Assembly: GCA_027600665.1 (NCBI GenBank)
Contig: JADGJL010000083.1
Coordinates: 1-46,254 of the forward strand
DNA: 46,254 nucleotides
Direction: 5' to 3'
Source: Irineochytrium annulatum
Taxonomy: Eukaryota; Chytridiomycota; Chytridiomycetes; Chytridiales; Chytridiaceae
In this document: positions 40,398 to 46,254 of the stretch, one piece after another
Layout of the letters: every line of letters starts with the position of its first letter
Numbering within the stretch: the stretch's first letter is position 1
Translations under genes and position numbers: made by a program
Notes under the pieces: model-generated
Databases searched by the model: none
What the model was told of the DNA's origin: nothing
What the model saw: the letters and a program-made list of their open reading frames with translations, nothing else

Positions 40398-42779
40398 CTA
40401 TTGCGGAAAGTTCCAGCTAAAGATTGCCCCGTCCGCACTGACGGAGACAACGTGTTTCTGATCTGGCGATACCTTGACCTTCATGATGTCGGTCGAGTGC
40501 CCGATGCCTACACAGGCGACGTCTCCTTCCTCATACCGATAGACCTTCGAAGGGATATTAAAAAGCGATTGCGTTGAAGCAACTTACCTTGACAAGCTTA
40601 TCGCTTCCCCCGAGGACGAAATACCGCCCGTTCCTTGTGATATCGAGCCCGTTGATCGTGTCGGACTGCGATGCCTCCAACTCCCTGATGAGTGAGCCGT
40701 CGAACGCTTCCCAGTATGCGACCTTGTAATTTTTTTTCAGCAACTCTCCAAACCCCACCCTCCTTCAGTACCTTTCTGTCAGTCCCGCTCGTCAAGATCT
40801 GACTCTCGTCCGGATAGTAGCAAACGGCTTTGAAGAAGGAGGGCGCGAAGAGGACCTGGTTCCGGACGTATCGCGTCAGATCCCAGATAATGCAGGAGCC
40901 GTCCGAGCTGGAGGAGACGCACTCGAGGTTGTTGGAACGGATTTTGATGCATGTCACGGTTCCTGTAAGGTGCTGTTAAGCGGGCGAGGGCAGACGTGAG
41001 GAGGGATACCTTTGTGCTCCTTCATCGCGTCTTCGAGCGTTTGTACTTGCCGGGAGATTTTCCAGACGCGGACTTGACCGTCTGGGACAATTCATGAGCG
41101 TGTGTGCACGATAAATTACGAAGTTCAACCGACCTTCGCCTCCAGAGACGATCCGGAAATCCCCGCGCTGGTTATACGGCTCCGTCGCGGCCAGCGCGGT
41201 GACACTTCTCTTATGCGCGTCGTTGATCTCGTATTGCAGGCGCCCGCTCTGCGGCCCAAACGCGCGGATCTTCCCATCATTCCATCCTGCCAATTAAAAG
41301 ATAAGTCAAATCTAATTCCCTAAAACAAGAAACCCCGCGAGCATTCGCCGTACCACACACGAGACTCGTTCCGTCCTTTTTGAACGTGATGCATTTGCAT
41401 TCAAGGTTTGGGACGGCTATCCGGAGGAGCTCCGTGCCGGTCGTCGCGTTCCAGACGCGGATGTCTGCGTCCGACGCGGTTGCGAACACGTCGGAGGAGT
41501 CTCTTTACAAACCAGTTACGAGGGGAGGGGGAACGCCAAACAGTGTCCGCAAAAAAACGTACTGAGGGAAGCAGATGTCGTTGATGGGCGCGTAGTGGCA
41601 GGTCGACTTCAGGGTTGACGAGAAATCTGCAACGCCGATGCGGTAGATGTTTGAGTATGATGTGCCAGCAAAGAAGGTGTTTTCGTCGTCAAACGATATC
41701 GAGGTCACGCTTCCGCTGACCTTCACCGACCTAGAATCTTTAGCAAGGAAATTAAGGTAGACAAAACCGTTACTTTAGTATGTTCAGTTTCGGCAGCTTC
41801 AGGGCTGCAATAGTTCCGTCTCCGCTGCCGACAATGACGATGTCGTTTTTCGGGGAGAGAGCCACGGAAAGAATACCCATGCTGAACAGGTCCTACCATA
41901 CACCATTCAGCTCTCCAGCCGCATGATGGCCCGGCATACCTTCTCCTTTGGTGGCCCAGAGTGTTTAAACAGCTTTGTCCTCAGATTGACCTGCATGAGG
42001 TCCCCCGTCGTCGTCCCACAGTACATGAACTCATCATCATTGTCGACGCAGATGCACTTTACGATCCGCTTGATCTGTCCCGTCTGACAGTCCGTCGGGC
42101 GAACTTTCCGCTGCACGGCGTTGATCTCCCAGACCCTCAGCGTCGAATGACCCCCCGTCACGAAGCAATTGTCGTCCTTATTCAAGTATGCCAAAGACAG
42201 CGTCACCCCCGACGAATCCTTCGACGCCGGAGACCCGCAGATCGCCGCACCCTTCTCCAGGTCCCACACGATGATCGAGTTGTCGTCCTCGGCGCCGAGC
42301 GACGCGAGGTACTTCTCGTTGGGCGAGAACGCGAGCGCCTGGACCTTCACCTTGTGCAGTGTGAGCCTCCGCGCGAGCATCCTCCGCGCAAAGTCCCATA
42401 TGATGATGTCGGCCTGCCCAGCACCTGGTTAGCATACCCAATCGCCGTGGCAAACGCCGCAAAAGGAGCTGGAACCTGAAAGCCCATATGCGTCACTTGC
42501 CCACTCGCGATATACCTCCCCGTCCGCGAGACGGCCAGACAGCTCACGACGTTGGTGTGGCCCTGCAGGAACTCCTGGGCATTGGGCTTCCTGGTGTCGT
42601 TGATGACGACGGTCGAGCCGAGCGAGTAGACGGTGTGGATCCCATCGGGGTGCTTGATCAGACCCTGGGTCACGCTCCCTGTGAAGACGGCTTATTCTCC
42701 GCGCGAATACCAAAGGGAGGGATCGCATGCCTCCGAAGCCGATGATGCTTTGGAGCTCGAGGTTCTTGAACTCAGACAT
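40398..42779 (-). CDS. CFAP52: Cilia- and flagella-associated protein 52 (CFAP52/WDR16)
   Basis: Eleven exons (minus), 42779-42731, 42678-42476, 42413-41940, 41892-41774, 41730-41563, 41502-41354, 41286-41134, 41081-41010, 40962-40772, 40722-40588 and 40544-40398, give 619 aa (human 620). WD40 repeats span the protein. Landmarks are FLQGHTNVVSCLAVSRTGRY, ASGQVTHMGF, ADIIIWDF, GAAICGSPAS, CQTGQIKRIVKCI, WNDGKIRAFGPQSGRLQYEI, EECV-like LECVSSSSDGSCIIWDL, SGTDRKVAYWEAFDG and VSVSADGAIFSW. CFAP52 is a microtubule inner protein of axonemal doublets. The first intron seems to be GC-AG (donor GCATGC). Together with IFT70 it marks a flagellated organism. Confidence 0.95.
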
Positions 42780-43137
42780 CGCTCAATCCGTCAAATATTG
42801 GAAGGGCGACGTTCGGACGGCGCCGTCTGTTGACTCTCAGCCATTGCCGGAGTTGGGGCTGCACATTCCAACGCTGTTCGGGGAGGGATTCGTTGGAGGG
42901 CGGATTTAAGGCAGCGAGAAGATCGAAGGCGAGTTGCAGGCGCGGAGGTAGCCGCCGTGGCCAGCGACTGAAACTGTTTTATATTCCAAAATTAAAGTAT
43001 TTTCTCGACTTGTCGACTCCTGATGTTGGACATCCAACGTGCACAATCTTTGGTGACAGCGGTATATTAAAGCAGTACACTAGAATGCCGAGTTGATATT
43101 CCTGTGAAATCCTGTGAAATCCCCCTGTCAAGACAAC
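42780..43137. promoter_or_regulatory. Divergent intergenic region (CFAP52 / methyltransferase)
   Basis: These 358 nt separate two divergent start codons and should hold both promoters. Just before the methyltransferase ATG there is a direct 10-nt repeat, CCTGTGAAAT twice in tandem (43101-43120). No coding exon is seen. Confidence 0.5.
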
Positions 43138-44108
43138 ATGAACGCCGCAAATTGGACCATCAATGCACCGCTGTATGCGACCTTCTCGACCCCGCTGACG
43201 TCGCTCTTCGACGCGACTGACGCTGTCGTGGCCTTGCTCCCTCCTCCCGGTGTCAAGATCGAGGTCCTCGACGTCGCTTGTGGTCCAGGATCGGGCTCCG
43301 TTGCGATGGCCCGGGCACTGCAGCAGAGGAACGACGGCAGCTGCGTGCTCGCGACCGATTACTCGGAGGGAATGCTGGAGGAGGCGAGGAAGCTTATTGA
43401 AAGAGAGAAGCTGGGGAATGTGGAGTTGGCCGTCGTTGATGGGATGGTGAGCGACATCTCTAGACTGATCGCCGCCTCATACTCAAACGTGCTTGCTCTT
43501 TCTCTTCGCAGGACATGAAGGGGATCACCAATGAGTCCAAGGACGTCGCAATGAGCCAGTTCGGGGTCATCTGCATGCCGGACGGCGTCAAGGCCCTCGC
43601 GGAGATGCACCGCGTCCTCAGACCAGGCGGGATCGTGTCCATCACGACCTGGGAGCGTCCGACCAACATCTTTCCATCCATCGCTGAGGCGGTCACGTCG
43701 CTGCTGGACGCCAAAGGCAGTGCGCAGGCAGGACAAGGCGGAAAGGCCGTCGGCGGGGGGGTAAAGAGCCCCGGCACCGTCCTGGCTGCCGTTTTCCGCT
43801 GGGGCGACGAGCAGTTCCTCACTGACACGCTGCGATCATCCGGGTTCGTCGACGTGCGCGTGAGTCGGATCTCGCGGCCCGCGAAGATCCCCGAGGCAGA
43901 ACTTGCGGGCAACGTCGAGACGCTGGCGACTAACCCGGGAACGTTGGCGTACGCTGAGAAGATGGGCCTCTCGGTGGACAGCCCAGAGTCTCGTGCCGCT
44001 TTGGCAAACGCCATACTGGAGGCGCTCGGACGTCGCATGAGGGAGAAGGACCCTTCACTGGACGAGGAGGCGGTCGCCCTGGTTGCTATTGCGCGTAAGG
44101 CGACATGA
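43138..44108 (+). CDS. Class I SAM-dependent methyltransferase
   Basis: Exons 43138-43446 and 43512-44108 give 301 aa. Motif I is VLDVACGPGSGSVA, an acidic loop follows in ATDYSEGMLEEAR (a binding position for the SAM ribose is expected here), VVDGMD covers motif II, and a later strand reads MHRVLRPGGIVSITTWERP (motif III/post-III). This is the UbiE/Methyltransf_11 style of small-molecule methyltransferase. The C-terminal half (KIPEAELAGN, EKDPSLDEEAVALVAIARK) carries the substrate lid. The substrate cannot be predicted, and the gene has no biosynthetic neighbours. Confidence 0.85.
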
Positions 44109-44619
44109 CAACGTATGATCTACGTGATATATTTTTTTGGTTTGATATTGTAGATAGCCCAATTATATGTTCCAGTTAATATATCAAATATGGCGGCAGT
44201 TCATAATTAAAATGCAGGTGTTGTCTTTCCAGACCAACAGAGAGCCTGCCCGACAAGCGGATAAATGTCGAGAATCCCCACATAACAAACAACTCGCGCG
44301 TAATAAAATGTAAGGTTTAAGCAAGCGTCAAATCGAAGCTCAAATACATCAGTCGTGCTGGAGCACTGCCATTTCTCGATTCACGAGCGTAAATCTTCGA
44401 CCGCACTGCAGCGACACCTGGGGTATTAACCCCCCTCCTCGACGGCACCTCAGTTAGTCTATCCGCTACCTCTTCAACGGCCTCTTCAGCAGCACAGGTC
44501 GGGGGTGTTTGGTCGTGCTCTGGTCCTTCAGAAACTCAAGCTCGAACAAAGGGAAGATTTGACGATCTGGGTTTTCGCTGTCATCATCGCACGGAACCAG
44601 CCTCATCAGCACGAACCTC
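44109..44619. other. Intergenic region upstream of the secreted surface-protein gene
   Basis: Holds the 3' UTR of the methyltransferase gene (AT-rich to about 44330) and the upstream region of the next gene. No coding exon is supported; an open frame at 44505-44816 runs over the next start in another frame. Confidence 0.45.
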
Positions 44620-46254
44620 ATGGCCTCGCTCCTCGTTCCCTGCCTGCTCCTCTCGGGCTTCGTGGCCGCCAGGCCCGTCCCAGCTCCCCAGCGCCATCAC
44701 AGCAAGCGATCCGTCACCGAGAAGCAGGACTTGAAAAAGTCTGTCGACTCGCTCTGCGACAGCGCGGCGTTCCTCGACACCACCGGGAGCTCGCTTGCCG
44801 CCAGGCCCGTCTCTAAGAAGGTTTTTTACGTTGACGGCGCGGAGGCGACGTAAGTTGGCTCTGGATTCCATATGCTTTTGATTGCGACTGGTCTCTGACC
44901 ACTTCTTCACTTCGTTGGCATCAGCGTTTGGGACCTCGGCGCTTTCTCGGCATACGAGGGGGCTGTCGATGGGGAGCCTCCGTTCGTTCGGGCAAACACC
45001 ATGTACGTCCCCGTCCGAGAGACCGGCGAGAGCGCGGGGAAGCCCGTCGTGGGCATTATCCCGTGCCAGAGGGGTTACTCCGACGCCTGGGTCCTGACTG
45101 AGGTCATCGTCCCCGACAACGTCAAGGCTGACTCGGTTCGTGCTCTGTGTTGAAAAATATTCGGATCGAGTGGACCTAATCGATGTTAATAGATCAGGGA
45201 CCTCAAGTCGATCGAGAAGTACGAGATCAACACGAAGTCGATTCGGATCATGAACCTCCCGATTCTACCGCACGGCGCGAACATTCCCGGCGCCAACGTA
45301 TCCCTCTCGTCTGCCTGGTACAAGGGCAAGGCGGTCGTCTACGTCAACCTCGGTGACGCCGAAATCCGCTCGGCTGAGGAGGAGGAAGACGACACCCTCC
45401 TTTACCGCGTCGACATGCGCAGGGCCGTTATTGACCAGGGCGCTAAGCTGCTCGAGGGCTTTGAGATGGGCGGTGGTTCGTTCTTCGGGTAAGTCGGCCT
45501 CCTACCAATGCGTTCTTCCCGCATTCCGCTAACGCAACGTCGCCTTTCAACAGCCCTGTCGCTATCGACTCGTCCTTCAAGTGCACTTCGCAGGAGCTCC
45601 GGTCCTTCTCCCAGGTCGCCGACCACGTGACGCCTCTGAGGATCCGCGGCCTCGCCATGAACATGCCCGTCGTCTCGGTTCGCCGCGTTCGCTACGTGGA
45701 CGAGGATGAGATCGTCATCAACGGCAAGAAGGGTAAGAGAGCGCTGTCAGGCAAGGGGAGACACGGTGCCTTCCACCCGGTCCCGGCCAAGGATGCTACT
45801 AAGTAAGTAAATGAGTGCGATGGAAGACAAAATCTAATCGCGCGTCATTCGCAATAGCAACGGCCTGAACCCCTTCGCCAAGGCTAACGGCCCGACGGTT
45901 GCGGTAGGCATCTGATTTCAGTCCCAAAATAAGTCGCTCACGTTTTTAACGTTTCCTTATCAGACGCCGACCCCGACCCCCTCGGTCACCCCGACCACGA
46001 CGCCCTCATCGACCCCGACCGAGACTCCGACGACGCTCCCGCCGAACCCGAACCTATTCCCGCCGTCCGTCTCGCCCTGGGCCCCGTCGCCGTCGGCCAG
46101 CCCCTCGGCCTCGCCGTCGGACGCGCCAGTCGTGGCACCAGTCGTGACGCCGTCAAACACTCCCGTCGTTACGCCCGTCGTGACTCCTTCGGTCACGCCA
46201 TCGGCCTCCCCGTCTGACACGCCCTCCGCAAACCCGTCCGCGCCCACCCTCGAC
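44620..46254 (+). CDS. Secreted Thr/Ser/Pro-rich surface protein (3' end outside window)
   Basis: Exons 44620-44849, 44925-45135, 45193-45488, 45554-45802, 45858-45903 and 45964-46254 (still open at the edge) give at least 441 aa. The start encodes a signal peptide (MASLLVPCLLLSGFVAA) with a dibasic site (SKRS) soon after. The middle region (VWDLGAFSAYEGAVDGEPPF, IMNLPILPHGANIPGANVSL, AWYKGKAVVYVNLGDAEI, VAIDSSFKCTSQELRSFSQV) looks like a compact domain of unknown family. The visible C-terminal part is a low-complexity stalk of TPTPTPS, ASPSASPSD and VVTPVVTPS repeats, probably O-glycosylated. Likely a cell-wall or adhesion protein. The antisense Gly/Val-rich frame here is a shadow of the repeat. 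Confidence 0.78.

Noticed and set aside
45960..46247. Gly/Val-rich minus open frame at the right edge
   Set aside because: It is the antisense of the Thr/Pro/Ser repeat of the secreted protein.
1..46254. CRISPR arrays, insertion sequences, transposase or reverse-transcriptase genes, integrated virus
   Set aside because: None was recognised on either strand; the window is eukaryotic genic DNA.

Overview
The window is nuclear DNA from a gene-dense, intron-rich eukaryote, most likely a zoosporic (flagellated) early-diverging fungus of the chytrid type. The main evidence is two flagellar genes, IFT70/TTC30 and CFAP52/WDR16, lying among genes of fungal character: a Pil1-like BAR protein, a Whi3-like RRM protein and an Sso-like syntaxin. 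Coding exons are GC-rich. Introns are short (mostly 42-75 nt, GT-AG), often with CTAAC/TAAC-like branch points. No family was checked by database search; every name rests on motifs and on recalled family architecture.

Left part (1-12 kb): a tRNA-Arg(CCT); a cAMP-receptor-type GPCR (+); then, all on the minus strand, a PH-domain protein with an internally repeated module, a two-RRM Whi3-like protein, a plasma-membrane-type syntaxin and a secreted Ser/Thr-rich protein. Next (12-20 kb): a single-pass membrane protein, a decayed inverted copy of the secreted protein's 3' end, an N-terminally extended haloalkane dehalogenase/epoxide hydrolase-like enzyme, QCR7 of respiratory complex III, and an unresolved minus-strand spliced gene.

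Middle (20-32 kb): an EBP1/PA2G4 homologue, a small unknown protein arranged head to head with IFT70, a full-length ABCC-type ABC transporter, Sm protein G, and a divergent actin-related protein. Right part (32-46 kb): a DNA polymerase X-like protein that has lost two of three catalytic aspartates, a Cys-rich membrane protein and its frameshifted downstream copy, a Pil1-like BAR protein, TRAPPC5 head to head with a NELF-C/D homologue, CFAP52, a class I methyltransferase, and the first part of a secreted Thr/Ser/Pro-rich surface protein that runs off the window.

The genes do not form one pathway. They are housekeeping, flagellar, membrane and secreted genes packed with intergenic spaces down to tens of bases. 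The points most worth a second look are the NELF-C/D homologue (a metazoan-type pausing factor) with no N-terminal half, the probably catalytically dead polymerase X-like protein, two decayed partial gene copies, several micro-exons (3, 6, 10 and 36 nt), a GC-AG intron in CFAP52, the duplicated module in the PH protein, and an 18-bp perfect inverted repeat.
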